Positions 30,936-43,409 of a DNA stretch of 64,000 nucleotides are shown in pieces. The number at the start of each line of letters is the position of its first letter. The first letter of the stretch is position 1. The position numbers and the translations under genes were made by a program. A model generated the notes under the pieces. The model saw only the letters and a list, made by a program, of their open reading frames with translations. It searched no databases and was not told the DNA's origin. Origin of the DNA: Biomphalaria glabrata (Eukaryota; Mollusca; Gastropoda; Planorbidae); NCBI RefSeq assembly GCF_947242115.1, contig NC_074711.1:9574934-9638933 (forward strand), in the 5' to 3' direction.

Positions 30936-33149
30936 ATGTTTATTTTGTCTAATTTATTTATTTCTAGAGAAGATACTTGTGTTTGTTATCTATTTGTATG
31001 TGTTTTTTGAAGTCAGTGAGATCTACATTCGTGTGTGATTCATTGAGATCTGATAGTGTCTGAATGTGAATCTATCCAGATCTTATGCTCATGAAATATA
31101 ATTTAAGACATTTTTCTAGTCAATTTTTAGGATTAAGTCTTAAACAGAAAAGCCAAGTCAGTGCCGAAATTTTAATTTTAGCGCTTCATTTTTTAAAAAC
31201 TAAATCATTGCTGATAAAATATGTCATTTTCAGCTATCTTTCAATACTGTTACTTGATTTGATAATTGTTTGGGGATGTGTATCTTTAGGTGGGAGGGGG
31301 ACGTGTATCTTCAGGGCTGCACATGTTGCCTTCCTTTATACAGGCTTGTAGTTGTCAATCATGAACAAGCTTGGTTTATATATCACAATTACAGTTGAAT
31401 ATAGTTCATTGGACCAGCTTTGTTAAGGGCAGAGTACAAGTTTAAAGCCATCTAGTGATGCATGATACTTTTGGACCAAAGTGATATGAACTATGAACCA
31501 AGATTTTACTTCTACCTTGTTGTTCTTTCTAATAAATTTCAAAATTTGAGACCTCATATAAATCTAATATGGGCATTGATTATCCTATTGATGTTCATGA
31601 GTTGCTTGTCTTGATTCATGAAAAGCTTTTTGGTTTTGACAACTGTGAGTACGAGGTTGGGACTACTCTATTCTCTCAAATCTCATTATCTCCCCATCAA
31701 CATATTTTCTCCAGGCTTGACAACAGTTTTGTTCTTGTTGAGCAGAAAACACTATTTTAGCATCCGTCTATTTTGTCTACATTTCATCTTGTATGTAATT
31801 GATGATATTACATTACACTTGTGTACACTTTATACAATTCCCTATGCTTTGTCCCTACACAACAGAAAGTGTGGTACTTATTGGTGATATTACATTACAG
31901 TGGTGTAAAGTAAAACAATTCCCTACACAACAGAAAGTGTGGTACTATTTGCTCAAGTAACACAAAAATAATTTGTCTGCTATTTCATTTTTTGTAAACA
32001 TTGATATTGAGGTTTTGGTTTCATTTCACAAACTTGATAATTAATGCACTGAGCTTTAGTGAACAAAAAATAACGTCATTAGAGCATTGAACATGTAATT
32101 ATATAAATATGAATAGAATAGTTGAAAGTTGTCTATTTGTTTATTTAATGTACAAAAGTTTTTTTATCTAATGTTTTTGAGAAAGATGAGTAGTCTGATA
32201 AATTAGTGATTGATAATTTGTAGTCATTAGACATAAATATCTGCTCCAATCAAAAATATGTTTTGTTTGACTGTTATGTTGTACTGCTTCAATATCAACT
32301 GAGATTTGCTTGACAATCAAAACAAGTAATAAATAAACTTAGTTCACTAGGTTCTACTATAGTTTGTATCCAGATCTCTAGGTATGAAAAAAATCCACAC
32401 ATTGTAGATGTATTGACACATTTTACAGAGTAGGTGAAATAATTGTAAATTGTTAGTTTTATTATAGAACTACTGGGACACAGTTTATGTAAAATTATAA
32501 TGATGTATCCTATCTCAACGAATCTCTTTTTTTTCTATTATAGTTCTTTTAACATCAAAGTAAATGTTTGTTACATTATTTTAACCTGTCAGATTGAATT
32601 GTAGACACATATATGTTTACTTAACTAGGAAAAACAAATAAATAGAATACAAATGTTGCAATAACCCACAGATATAGAAAGAATATTTGTTTTTCCAGGT
32701 AACATAGGAGGCAGTTATTTTGCAAATCTCAAGTATTGACTAAATGGCTCCGTGCGTAGAAAATTCTCTGTATGAGTAGTCTTCTTTTAAATATCTTACA
32801 CTTTCTATATGGCTTAGGGAGTCCACTTTACCAGAAAGTGAAGATTTACTTTTAACTTGTGTAAAATTTGTAAAGGAATTATGCTAAGAATTTATATCTG
32901 CTTATTGATTGGCAACCGATATGAAAGATAACGTGATTAAACAAGACAATTGTTACAGAAAGCATCAAAACTGACCTGTGATGTCGCAACATGTGGGCAG
33001 TGTACACTGTTAAAATCCCATGAGGCTCATGCAAGTCTTATAAATTTCATTTAAACAAATTTCTATAAGTATTTTTTCAACAATTTCTTTTTTCTATGCA
33101 TTGATGCAGCTTTTTAAAAATTATTATTATTTGTCATTGGGGTCTGTTT
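30936..33149. other. intergenic DNA, no gene seen
   Basis: AT-rich DNA. Frames of up to 89 codons (around 31085-31887) show no family words. A diverged tandem duplication of about 80 bp is visible near 31800-31945 (both units carry CAACAGAAAGTGTGGTACT). Otherwise nothing supported. Confidence 0.5.
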
Positions 33150-33311
33150 TGTAAAATGTCTTGGATGTTCCTTCAGGGTTGAAGATAATTACTTCCTAGT
33201 CCAAACCTCCCGCAGGATGACGGGGGATGGGAGCGGGCAGGGTTTGAACCCGGGACCATCGATAAATCTGAACGCAAGTCCAGCGTGCAAACTGCTCGAC
33301 TAGGCGGCCTA
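33150..33311 (-). mobile_element. tRNA-derived SINE, second copy
   Basis: The minus strand reads GGCCGCCTAGTCGAGCAGTT, then CACGCTGGACT and a B box CCGGGTTCAAACCC, then the same body as 20072-20246. It is less decayed at the tRNA-like head. The tail runs into ATT repeats at about 33115-33130. Confidence 0.8.
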
Positions 33312-34439
33312 TGTCTATGTGAAAGACAATAATATGGAAAGGAAAGAAAGTTTATAAGTAAAATGACTTCCCAGTAAAGTAAGTAAAATGACTACACTTT
33401 TATTGACTTGATGTGTTCACTTTTCTGAAACATTTCAACAAGATAGCTCTAGTAGATAGTTGAAAGCAGAGACGAATTCGTTCTAAATGGATTGAAAACC
33501 CCAAACGCCCAAAACTTTGAATGTCTCAGCTACACAATAGTTCAATGGGGAAATGTAATTTGTATAAAATGTCACTAGAGCTTATAAAAGTTCAGCAGTA
33601 TATTTTTCACTAAATGCATTGACACAACTCGAGAGAGTTGAAGTGACAAACTAATCTAATTAGGTTTTAACAGATAGGTCTTTAAGTTCTTTTTGAACAT
33701 GGTGAAAGGTGAAGCATGTCATTAGTCTGAGATAATGGGGAGTTTTCCAAACCATTGGTCTTTACACTGAAAATAAAACATTTTGAATCATTTGCTAAGG
33801 CGATTACCCATTAAGATTAAAAACTCATCTTTTGATGGTGCCATGCGAGCAGTGAACAGGTTTCATAAATATCGTATTTAAAAACCATTAATAGCCAACA
33901 TAACATAACAGGCCTTCCTTCTGAGTAGATGATTGTCACATGATCTTGTATCCATGTGTCCATCTAGACAGCTCAAATCTAAATCTCAAATTTAAACGAG
34001 CGAATAAAGGAACTTTGAAGCATGATCATACAGCGAACGTAGGTCTACAGAAATGTTGATGAGCAAAGTGTAAAAAAATATTTTTTAAAAATTATGTAAG
34101 GCAAGGCACCACACAATCAAAGCAATATCTGTTAATACTGCAAGGTTTATCTCCCCTTCTATATAAAACAAGTTTAATTTTTTATTTGAATTATGTGTTG
34201 TCTTCAACTATGAATACTTATGCAAAATGCCTATTTGATCGAAAATGTGAAATGGTAGAAACAACTTGTAAAAGAATTCACACAGAAAGACTAAATGAGT
34301 TGATATAAGCTTTATAAAAACAAAATCTAAGTTTTTTTGTTTTTTTTTTTGGGGGGGGGAATATTTCTGTTCAAACTTAAAAAACAAAAAAAAAAGATGA
34401 CTTCGTTTTTACTACTAACTATTACTATTAACTCCAGAA
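33312..34439. other. intergenic DNA, no gene seen
   Basis: No long frame or recognisable repeat. A few codons near 33490-33560 recall LINE thumb words but are too weak to call. Confidence 0.4.
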
Positions 34440-35650
34440 CGAATTTGAACGGAGCGTCTGTACAACAGGTTGCTGGCAGTTTGACCAGAATCTGATTTCA
34501 ATACCAACTCCTAACGGTTTTGTAAAAGGTCACCACAGACAAGACTTCTTGTCCATGCTTAAATCTGTCAGTACGATGCCAAGTGTTTCTTGGTATCAAC
34601 ACCGACTCCCACTCTCTTCGATCCGATAACTCAAGCTTGTCATCCCCCCCCCCCCAAAAAAAAAAAAAAAACAACCCATCAAGATCTTTTTCTCCCACTT
34701 CAAGTACTTCAACAAATTGCGCTATAGCTCGAGCTACTTCAAGAGAGATTATCCGTCATTGATTACTTGTTATTGTGGAATCACTCGTGTCATAACCGAA
34801 ATGGGTGGTGTCCCTTCTTTCACACACTTTGTACACGCTGTCCACAAACCTTTTTTTTTAAGTCTCTACACTACAGTGTCGACGATTCAAACTGATGTGC
34901 ATGTCTACTTTCAGGATGGTACACTCAAAGACTACGTTTTGCTAATTAATGCTCATTTATAACTTGGCCTAATCTTAATCATATTGGTATAAACTTTCTT
35001 ATTTCAATAATAGTTTTAAAAAAATGAACATAGACAGATATAGAAATATCTTTATAATAACAAACTTTGAATATCAGATTTTTAAAAAAATCAGTAGAAG
35101 ATTACATTGTCAAAAACACATAAGACAAAACCATAAGATCCATGTTTTCACTATAATTAAGGTTAACATTGTTCAGAAATTGTTCAAACCTGATGATCAT
35201 TAGATTGTCTATTGTTCTCTGTTGTAGACACATCTACGAACACATGTGTCATACATGCCAAAACGAACGAAGTCTTTGAAATTTGCATTATTTCGAAAGG
35301 AACTGTCTTTAGTTTCTGTGGAAGCCCAAAAATTCCGATAAACATAATGCTAAATGTTTTTGTTGGTGCGTTTATCAGCTGACAAGCATGAATTCCAAAT
35401 GTAAATGTTTTTATGTCCAACAAAGTGTACTTAGAACTAAGCTAAACAACGCAAAAAAAAATGTTCCTGTACATTACTCCGTCATTATCATGTTGTGTAT
35501 AAGTCATGAGTCCTGCGCCATTGTATACAGGCTGAAAGGTCCACAAGAACTTTATTAATATGACCGTTTTTTCCAAATCATTCGTAGAGAGACCTCCACA
35601 AGTTGACAAAACGGCACCGGTGTCCAGATGTTCACTTGTCATCAAACCAA
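34440..35650. other. unidentified region with several short open frames
   Basis: This stretch has a more even base composition than its surroundings and short frames on both strands: plus 34717-34962 (81 codons), minus 35423-35184 (79) and minus 35645-35442 (67). The two minus frames follow one another closely and contain hydrophobic segments (TFSIMFIGIFGLP, TVILIKFLWTF). It may be a decayed membrane-protein gene, but no family could be recognised and no splice model was found. A homopolymer block lies at 34643-34670. Confidence 0.2.
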
Positions 35651-36181
35651 GATTGAGCTTTGCAGTGAGCTCATGAGGAATTTAGTGGACTTCTTGTGGA
35701 AGTATAAGTCTATTATGATTTCTAGTAAATCTGGTCTGGCGATTGACCCAAATGAAACCCCGGGACAACTAATTTCCCCCAGTTGACATCGAGAGATCCT
35801 GTTGATCTGTTAGAATCACCGCAGACCGAAAAGTTAAAATATAGTATCTGTAAGTAATTTTTTCAAAATTTTTTTTTTTAATAAGAAACCAAATTGGAAG
35901 TAAGTAAGAAGCAAAAAAGTTGTTTTCTTTAGGGAATAATTTTGTATTTTACAATTGGTAATATAAAGTTTGAATGTGAAAAAAATTAAGTAGATACTTT
36001 TTTTTTCTCTGTCATTCTTGTTTGATGTGTGGTATGTACTGCGTAGGTTGACGACCTCTGTCTCCTTACCTTTCAGTTGATTCTAAACTATTTTCACACG
36101 TTGGCCTGTTACAAGTGTAACTAGAAATCAAAACAATGGAAACAGCTTCCAAACGTTTTCAAAGTAAAGTTTCCCATTTCA
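35651..36181. other. intergenic DNA, no gene seen
   Basis: Nothing beyond short homopolymer runs. Confidence 0.4.
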
Positions 36182-36295
36182 GACCTAGCGATCTATAGAG
36201 CAGATTATGTTGAGGTCATCTGTTTCTTTGAACAACGGGTGAGGGTGTCACGTGGCCAGAACAACCACCTTCACTTTACTTCAGTTGGATAATGA
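36182..36295 (+). repeat. dispersed repeat, second copy of the 1868-2250 family
   Basis: One continuous stretch from CAGACCTAGCGATCTATAGAG through GAGGGTGTCACGTGGCCAG to about 36295. It matches both halves of the split copy in RBM48 intron 3. Confidence 0.5.
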
Positions 36296-37127
36296 AAACA
36301 CTGCACTCATCCTTAATCTTCGAAATCGAAGCCTTTGTCATTATGACATGTAATAGCAGCTTTAAGGTACCAAAGTTATCGAGAGAAGAAGGGGAAGATA
36401 CTATGTCGGAACAAAGATAAGCCCCGAGGTTGTCCAATAACAATACAAGAAGTCTCTAAGTTATTATGTGCTTAAGAGAAGAAAAAAAATCAAAACAGGC
36501 CATAGGCCTATCGACTTAAATGTCAGCTGCCATTAATCTTGTTTACACATTCCGCCACCCTGTCCCATCACATCCAGGCAGGTGTGTCCAGGTCACTGCG
36601 TTCCCCATCATTTATCTCCTCTGTCTATATCTATCGCCTCGTTTAGAGGCATGCGTCTGTTCTTTCACTCATTGACTCCTCGTAAACAGACATCCATCTC
36701 GTTGTCATCTACTGACATAAAGACATCAATGAAAATTGTAATCCGTGGGTGGAAGAGAGAGAGAGGGGATGGGGTGGGGGACAAGGGAGAAAACGCGGTT
36801 GATGTTTTGGGAGGAAACTTCAGAATTAATTAGAGAACTGGAGATGACCGAAGATGCTCGTGCATTGTCAAGCAGTAACCTATTGACCTATTGGCTGAAA
36901 AACATCATTCGCCTTATAGGCCTGCACGTGGGTTACATGTTCTCAACACAACACACCCACACTCACAATATGCGTTCCACATTATAACACACACACACAC
37001 ATTTAATGCAGCATTTAATTTCGTTCCGTTCTTTCGCCCCATGTAACCCCCCCCCTTTTTTTTTCTCCACACGCTTCTCTCCTAATTAAGGCTGCATACA
37101 CATTGGACGTGTAGTGCTAGAACATGG

Positions 37128-37347
37128 CCGGCCAGAGGCATAGGCAAACTAGGCATCCGCCGAAGACTCAAAATAAATTTATTTATTTTTAAGAACAAAT
37201 AGCGAAATTCGACCCCAATGTTATTGTTGGTTTTAAATACATTGCGTAATTTTTTTTTTCGCTTTTTATATTTTATTTTTTCTATTTAATTTGGGGGCCA
37301 CCTAATTCAATTCGCCTCGGGCCTCAAATTATCTAAGGCCTGCCCTG
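37128..37347. mobile_element. short non-autonomous DNA element, probable
   Basis: The left end CAGAGGCATAGGCAAACTAG and the right end (inverse complement CAGGGCAGGCCTTAGAT) are imperfect inverted repeats. The flanks carry a 12-bp direct repeat with one mismatch, GCTAGAAYATGG, at 37116-37127 and 37348-37359. The exact left border is uncertain by about five bases, so the length of the true target duplication is open. Confidence 0.5.
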
Positions 37348-37441
37348 GCTAGAATATGGGATATACACTTTATCTTACTTCTCGAATATATTGTTTTCTT
37401 GTGCTATTGTTCTTTAAAAGGATTTCTAAAGTATGCTTTTA

Positions 37442-37545
37442 GTAGGTCTTTAAAGTAGGTCTTTAAAGTAGGTCTTTAAAGTAGGTCTTTAAAGTAGGTC
37501 TTTAAAGTAGGTCTTTAAAGTAGGTCTTTAAAGTAGGTCTTTAAA
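37442..37545 (+). repeat. perfect 13-bp tandem repeat, eight copies
   Basis: GTAGGTCTTTAAA repeats eight times without change over 104 bp. Perfect identity suggests recent expansion. Confidence 0.95.
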
Positions 37546-37546
37546 G

Positions 37547-37850
37547 TATAGGATCAAGGAGATACTAAAAGGAAAAATCGTTTGGTTAAGACGCCATCGA
37601 CATTATTAGTAACATTGTGTCATTATACTTGGCTAATATTCAAATATGAAATATGGATTTATAGCTACTATGAAAAATATATTTAACGGCTTATCACCCC
37701 TCGTTGTCAGGAGAGCGCTTATTAAAAAAAAAACAAGCAAAAAAAAAAAAACCGGTGATCTACAGTATAGAATCAATGAAAGACTAGGAATATTCGTTAG
37801 GTTAAAAAATCCATCAATATTATTATTAGTAACATTATGACAAACTAGTT
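37547..37850 (+). repeat. diverged direct repeat pair of about 90 bp
   Basis: Segments near 37547-37640 and 37762-37850 share AGTATAG.ATCAA, GTTAGGTTAA-like and ATTATTAGTAACATT words in the same order. They are divergent. Confidence 0.4.
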
Positions 37851-37988
37851 ATGACGCTAAGTGGTTCTTTGATAAAAGGTTTAAGATTAAAGATTGCTTG
37901 GAATCACTTTTAGTTTAATCTTAAGTTGTTTTTTTTCTTAAATCTAAGAAATACTAAAAAAGAATGTATCGTAAAACCAGCCTTCGAA

Positions 37989-38217
37989 CAGTGACGTAGC
38001 TAGGGTGGGGTGATGGGAGGAGGAGAATTTGACACCCCCCCCCCCGGGCCTCAATTGAGTTGGGGGCCCAAAATGAGTGTTCGAATTTTTTTTTACATTA
38101 AAATTAAATATTACGATTATGTCTCATGTTATAATGTCAAATGTCCAAATGCAGGCCCCTGAAGGGGTCAAGCCCCTCGAGCCCCCAAATGATGACAAAT
38201 CCCTAGCTACGCCACTG
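37989..38217. mobile_element. hAT-like MITE with CAGTGACGTAGC ends
   Basis: 229 bp. The ends CAGTGACGTAGCTAGGG and CCCTAGCTACGCCACTG are inverted repeats. The flanks CCTTCGAA (37981-37988) and CCTTCGAG (38218-38225) form an 8-bp duplication with one mismatch. G/C-rich subterminal blocks surround an AT-rich middle. The same family, inverted, lies at 48010-48198. Confidence 0.85.
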
Positions 38218-38225
38218 CCTTCGAG

Positions 38226-39059
38226 GTTTTTTTTTTTTTTTGAATTGATAAATCGGGTTCTCCACGAAGAATTCAGTGACGTTCGGTGACACGGAATTTA
38301 CCGAGCATACACGGAAAGTAAAAGTTTGCATCCCATGACTATTTATGTCCCTTCTTTTTTGTGTTATGAATTAAAATCCATTTCGAAAATCTCGTTATGA
38401 TTGAACTGTATACAGATACAATATCTACTTTTGGCCAAGTTCACAGTTTAGGCTAATTGGGACACCTCTACACCTGCTACTTTTAAGTTTTTCCACCTTC
38501 TTGTTGCAGAAGAATGAGGTGGGGGGGGGACTGGTCAACATTTCTAGGCCGAGGCTGTTTGACAAGGCGATGAAACAGAGCCGTCCAATTACTGGCTGTC
38601 ATCGGAACTTAGAAGTGTCAGACTTGATGACAAATGGAAGATGAATTTCGGAAGCGACAACGGAAGGTGGCAGGCGTTGTTATTGTAAGTCGAGTCGCTT
38701 GAGCCAACGCATTGTACAATAGAGACCGTAGGATACACAAGCAACACTGGGCTTCATTGGAACAATGAGACTTCTTGGAATCTGAAATACAAAATATAAA
38801 AAAACATAGAAAACATAGAAAAAACAAAGATTTAAAAATGTTGCTTTTTGTGAAATACAAACTTTAAGCTAAATAAGAAAAACAAATTAATAAAAAAAAC
38901 AAAAGTTTGTGTTGCTGCCAAATGAATACTGCAAGATTTATCTCCCTTTTTTAAAAACCAAAATTGATTATTTACCAAATTTCATTAACTAATTGGTTAA
39001 TTTTTTGATATTAGAATGGAAAGAGATGATAGTTGTTTCACCAAGTTGTGTGTTGTATC
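38226..39059. other. intergenic DNA, no gene seen
   Basis: Short frames only. Poly-T at 38227-38240 and poly-G at 38520-38530. Confidence 0.4.
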
Positions 39060-39265
39060 ATCAAGAGATGGTAGTTGTGTGTCTCAAGAGATGGTAGTTG
39101 TGTGTCTCAAGAGATGGTAGTTGTGTGTCGCAGGAGATTGTAGTTGTGTGTCTTCAAGAGGTGGTAGTTGTAGGTCTCAAGAGGGTGTAGCTGTGTCTTC
39201 AAGAGATGGTAGCTGTGTGTCTCAAGAGATTGTAGTTGTGTGTCTCAAGAGATGGTAGTTGTGTC
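39060..39265 (+). repeat. 23-bp minisatellite
   Basis: About nine imperfect units of AGATGGTAGTTGTGTGTCTCAAG or close variants, some a few bases longer or shorter. Confidence 0.85.
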
Positions 39266-40039
39266 GAAGTTATACGGATGTCTATGCACTTTTTAAATAA
39301 AAAAAACTATTAACTGTCTAACAAACGTTGATTTAAAAAAATCTTTCAACGCCATCACTACAGAATGATGTGGAGGTCTTTTGATATTCGAAACAAAACA
39401 CATTCATAGAAAATAATCAAGAAATTATAAAAAAAAAAGGAATTGTATTTTGTAATTAAGGAATCAACACAACTACCCAGTCAAAAGAATGTTCTAGTGT
39501 ATGACAAGCCCGCTGGATTCGCAACGTCCTCTTCGTTAATTAGGGTCAGGAGTTAAGCTAAGAATAGTCAAAACTCCTGCTAACCGATCACATGAGACGC
39601 AAACTTCCGACTGTTGCGACACCACCAGGGCTCTGTGGTTCATGGATGTCCTTTTCACACGAACACACAATGCACGCAACCAACATGACGTGGTGAGCTT
39701 TCATTTGAAATGCTACCTGGCATGTCTTTATAACTCTCAATAGATCAATATTGGTCAGCGCATTTTTTTTGTTTAAACTTTATATTCTTATTCAATAAAA
39801 ATCTGGCTACCTTGCATGCTAACGTTCAGGAAGCTACGCTTCAAGATTCGTATATTCTAGAATGCTGTATTTTTGTTTTTGGAAATTCCAGTTTTTTTTT
39901 TCTCGAATGACGTAAGACTTATGACGTTTCCCTAAATGCAATGGACAGGACCTTTTTTAAAAAAAATGCATAGAAGCCGTAAAGGGTAGGATTTAAAAAT
40001 TAAATTCGGAATTCATTGTACAGGCTACGTAACACCTTT

Positions 40040-40754
40040 CAGGGCCGGTCTTAGGCCACTGCAACCTATGCGGTCGCAGTGGGCCCCACACTTTCATAGG
40101 CCCCGCGCGATGTGAATTCTAGGAGTAAATGATTAAATTAAACCATTTTAACTTATTATTAAAGGGTTCCTGGAATTCTCCTGAAATTATAAAATATAAC
40201 AAAAAGTCATGAAAATGTCCTGAGATTATTAAAAATCTTCTGAAAACTGATGCAAATCTTAAAACGGACAAAATTGTCATTTCAATGTGTCATTCAATAT
40301 GGAAAACGCCAATCCTGCTCGCGATTAAAAAAAATGGCAATGTCAGCTTTCATTTAATAAAAATGTAATAATAAGGCGAATTTTAACCAAAACAAGAAGT
40401 TCAAATATTTAATTTACTTCAATAGTCACTGGCATACAAATATAGATCTAAATCTATCTCGAGCGCTTAAAAAAAGAAAAAACAAAAGCGATATTTTGCG
40501 AGTCGATAGTAAATCTAAAAGGCAGATCTGAATGTTTATCGGCTTTTTGTTGGAAAACAACTATCTACTATAGATGGCTGGTAAAGTTAATTTAACAGTA
40601 ATTTTGTACTTAGTAAAGTATGAATAAAATGCAAAGACGAATTTATTTTCTAATTCAAAATCTTAATTTTCACTTATTATCCTTATCACAACCCAAATTA
40701 GGCCCCGCGCACTCCGTTTCGCATAGGGCCCCGCAACCCGTAGGACCGGCCCTG
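40040..40754. mobile_element. non-autonomous hAT element with 8-bp TSD
   Basis: The ends CAGGGCCGGTCTTAGGCC and ...GTAGGACCGGCCCTG are inverted repeats. ACACCTTT is duplicated at 40032-40039 and 40755-40762. GGGCCCC-rich blocks near each end (about 40080-40110 and 40700-40735) are also inverted. The 715-bp interior is AT-rich and non-coding. Confidence 0.88.
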
Positions 40755-41129
40755 ACACCTTTAATTAACTCCATGGAACATCGAAAGAACCTCTACTATT
40801 AATTAATTCAAAATGAGAGTTCATATTGTAGTTATAAGGCAACGTTGGCCAAACTTTTCCGGCTTGGGGGAGGGGGGGAGTTCCGAAACGTTTCTGAGAT
40901 AAGATTGTAGTAAACATTTTAAATAAGTATTTTACGAACAATAAAAAAAAAATTGTCATTACAGTCTAACTACAGTCTAAGCATAAACATAGTCTACATT
41001 CTTAGAAAAAAAAATTGCAAGAACAAATCAAACCACACTTAAACTGCGCCAAGGCTTTCTAATTTTATTTTTTTTAATCTTACCGTTGGTTTGGAAACTG
41101 CATTTATTTGAAATGAAGAACAACCACAG

Positions 41130-41670
41130 ACCTATATATATTATACCTAGACTGAAAGGTCATAAAAAAACGTTAAAAAGCTGAAACTAGGCGTTGTTTT
41201 GTAAAGTAGTTAAAAGAAGTAAAATTGTTTTTTTCAACCCTAACCTAACATCGAAAATAAGAGCACTCTCGTCTCAAAATTATTATTTTAAAATTTTTAG
41301 ATACATAATCTAGATCTAGAAAAATCTAGGTAATCAATCTATTTAAATGTACAATCTAAAATCGTTAGATAATTAAAATCAGCAGAGTTGAATTATTTCG
41401 ATCTAGGATTTTCAAAACATTTTCTCAATGGAAACTAACAGGAAATGGCTTTATATCAAAGATTTGAGTAAACATATAATTCTGTTATTAATATTATTAG
41501 TATCCCATTCTATTTAAGATCCGTAAAACGGTAATTTATTATTTCTAAACTTTGAAAACTGAAGATCATTACTTTTCTAAGACAGAAAAGATCGATTTTA
41601 ATTTCCCTTATAGCTTAAAAAAAAGTTACGCATAAAACAATCTATATATAGGTCTGTGATCTGATTATTA
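41130..41670 (+). repeat. intergenic paralogous segment, copy A
   Basis: About 540 bp resemble 47897-48928 in the same order and orientation. Shared blocks include a pyrimidine run before CCTAACCTAACA, ATCTATTTAAATGTACAA, AGATCATTA.TTTTCTAAGA and CTATATATAGGTCTGTGA. Copy A lacks the MITE and the LINE of copy B. Nothing coding. Confidence 0.65.
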
Positions 41671-42048
41671 TCAAATAACAATTTGTTTCCGTTTTCCAGT
41701 TTAGTTATAATATAAATATAGGTCAGTGGGAACAACATATGACTTTTGGCAGTCTATGCTTTTGGCAGAATTTCGATGAGATAACAGAATGGTGATAGTG
41801 CAAAAGTTGATCAGTAATCGATACAAGCACTCAGAAATCTAAATAGTTCTGGAATATGGTTCAAGTTGAGATCACTAGAGAATAATTTTGAAAGCCTTTA
41901 ATAAGTTCATCATCTATAGATTTATGAATGTAACCAGATTTGTTTTTGACTAAAATTAATTGATTTATATCTGAATCAAATTGCCCTGTGTATCTCATGG
42001 GTGAACTCTATCTGATGTTATAGCAACAATCATAAATCAGAAAACCTC

Positions 42049-42660
42049 TGTCACAGTCTTGGTTGACATTGCCTGCTATATGTTCACCTCGGGTTATGAG
42101 GGTGAAAAGACACGTGAAACTCCTGATATAGAAACAGAAAGTAAGATTGACTAAATTGACTCTTAGTCAATAGTAACCTTAAGGTTCGAGAGAGTGGTCA
42201 CTGACAGTCGGCAGTATCTTTTGGTCACTTGAAGAGAGTAGTAACTTTTAAACAGTCGAAGTCAGTAGTATTTTTGGTCTGTTGCGGACAGTAGGAACTT
42301 AAGTTAAGTAGAGAGTAGTCATTTGAAGTCAGTAAGACAATACACGTATTTTGATAGCTATTTTGTATTTGGAGCTGGATACATACTATTATTCATTGTT
42401 ACCCGCTGTGATTCGGACGTTACTTGTAGTCTGTTCTGGAGAAAACATGTTGGATATATTTGCTACCACTGTTGTGCGGATATGATTGTGTGATTTGTTG
42501 GATTGTGTAACCACCAAGAAGTGCATTATTATTATTAAATAAACTTTATATTTTGTCTGCTCAAATGGATTGAAGTCAATCTGTAATATCTATGTTTGTC
42601 ACGTGTTGAGTGGACACACGAATCCAGCATTCTTCAACAATACACAACAAGAGTGTTACA
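42049..42660 (+). mobile_element. solo LTR with 5-bp TSD
   Basis: The 612-bp unit begins TGTCACAG and ends GAGTGTTACA, and is flanked by ACCTC on both sides (42044-42048 and 42661-42665). An AATAAA at about 42537 is followed by a T/G-rich stretch, as in R/U5. No internal coding DNA is beside it, so it is read as a solo LTR left by recombination. The superfamily is not determined; a 5-bp duplication fits Ty3/gypsy or BEL. Confidence 0.75.
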
Positions 42661-43409
42661 ACCTCAAACACAACATAATTTATATATTTACCAAAAGTAA
42701 ATGGACCATCATGAAAAGGGATTAACAATAATCTAAATCCCAGAAACAGAGGAAAGGGGCAACAACTGAACTCTTGCAGTAGTTGTTAACCTTAAGGTCA
42801 GAAGTCAACAAAATCCTTCTGCATGAAATGTCACCACTACCGATTCCAACAGGGCCTATTGGTGGAGACACGACCATTTCCATTCCCCGGCGCCCTGATT
42901 TTTTTCTTGACATGGGACATAATTATTCCTGTGTTTTGGTTCCACCAGGATGTTGTCTGCCGACTCGAGAGAAGCCTGGTGTTCATGCAAGATACACCGC
43001 CCCCCCTCCTCTATCTTATTCTCTTCCCTCATTTCCTCTCATTCCCTCCCCCCCCCCTCGAACCTTCTTACCCTATGAGCTTCAATGAATAGTGATAAGC
43101 TCAGGGCGTCCAGTATAGCACACCGTCTTGACGTATTGAGATATACGCTAATCATGGTCGCAGCCAAAGAGGAGGCAAGCACACTAGAATGTCCAGCGAT
43201 AAACCCAGTGACTCGCCAGAGATATTTGGCTTAAACCGTGCAAGTCGAATCTTTGACTGATCGATGCACATTCTTTTTAAAAGGTCAATGTCTTCACTGG
43301 ATGTTTGGATAGTGCATTAGTAAATTACCACAGCGAAAATCGTATCACTGTATTTCTACTCTTGTTAGTTGTCAACCTATTTCAGTGGAATATTATTTCA
43401 TATCTTCAT

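Noticed and set aside
31085-31887. Frames of 63-89 codons downstream of IDH3A
   Set aside because: AT-rich, no conserved words, no splice support; likely chance.
33270-33311. A tRNA gene on the minus strand
   Set aside because: Same reasoning: SINE head with A and B boxes but no cloverleaf, and the body is shared with 20072-20246.
37442-37545. Possible CRISPR-like array
   Set aside because: Units are directly tandem without spacers, and the genome is eukaryotic.
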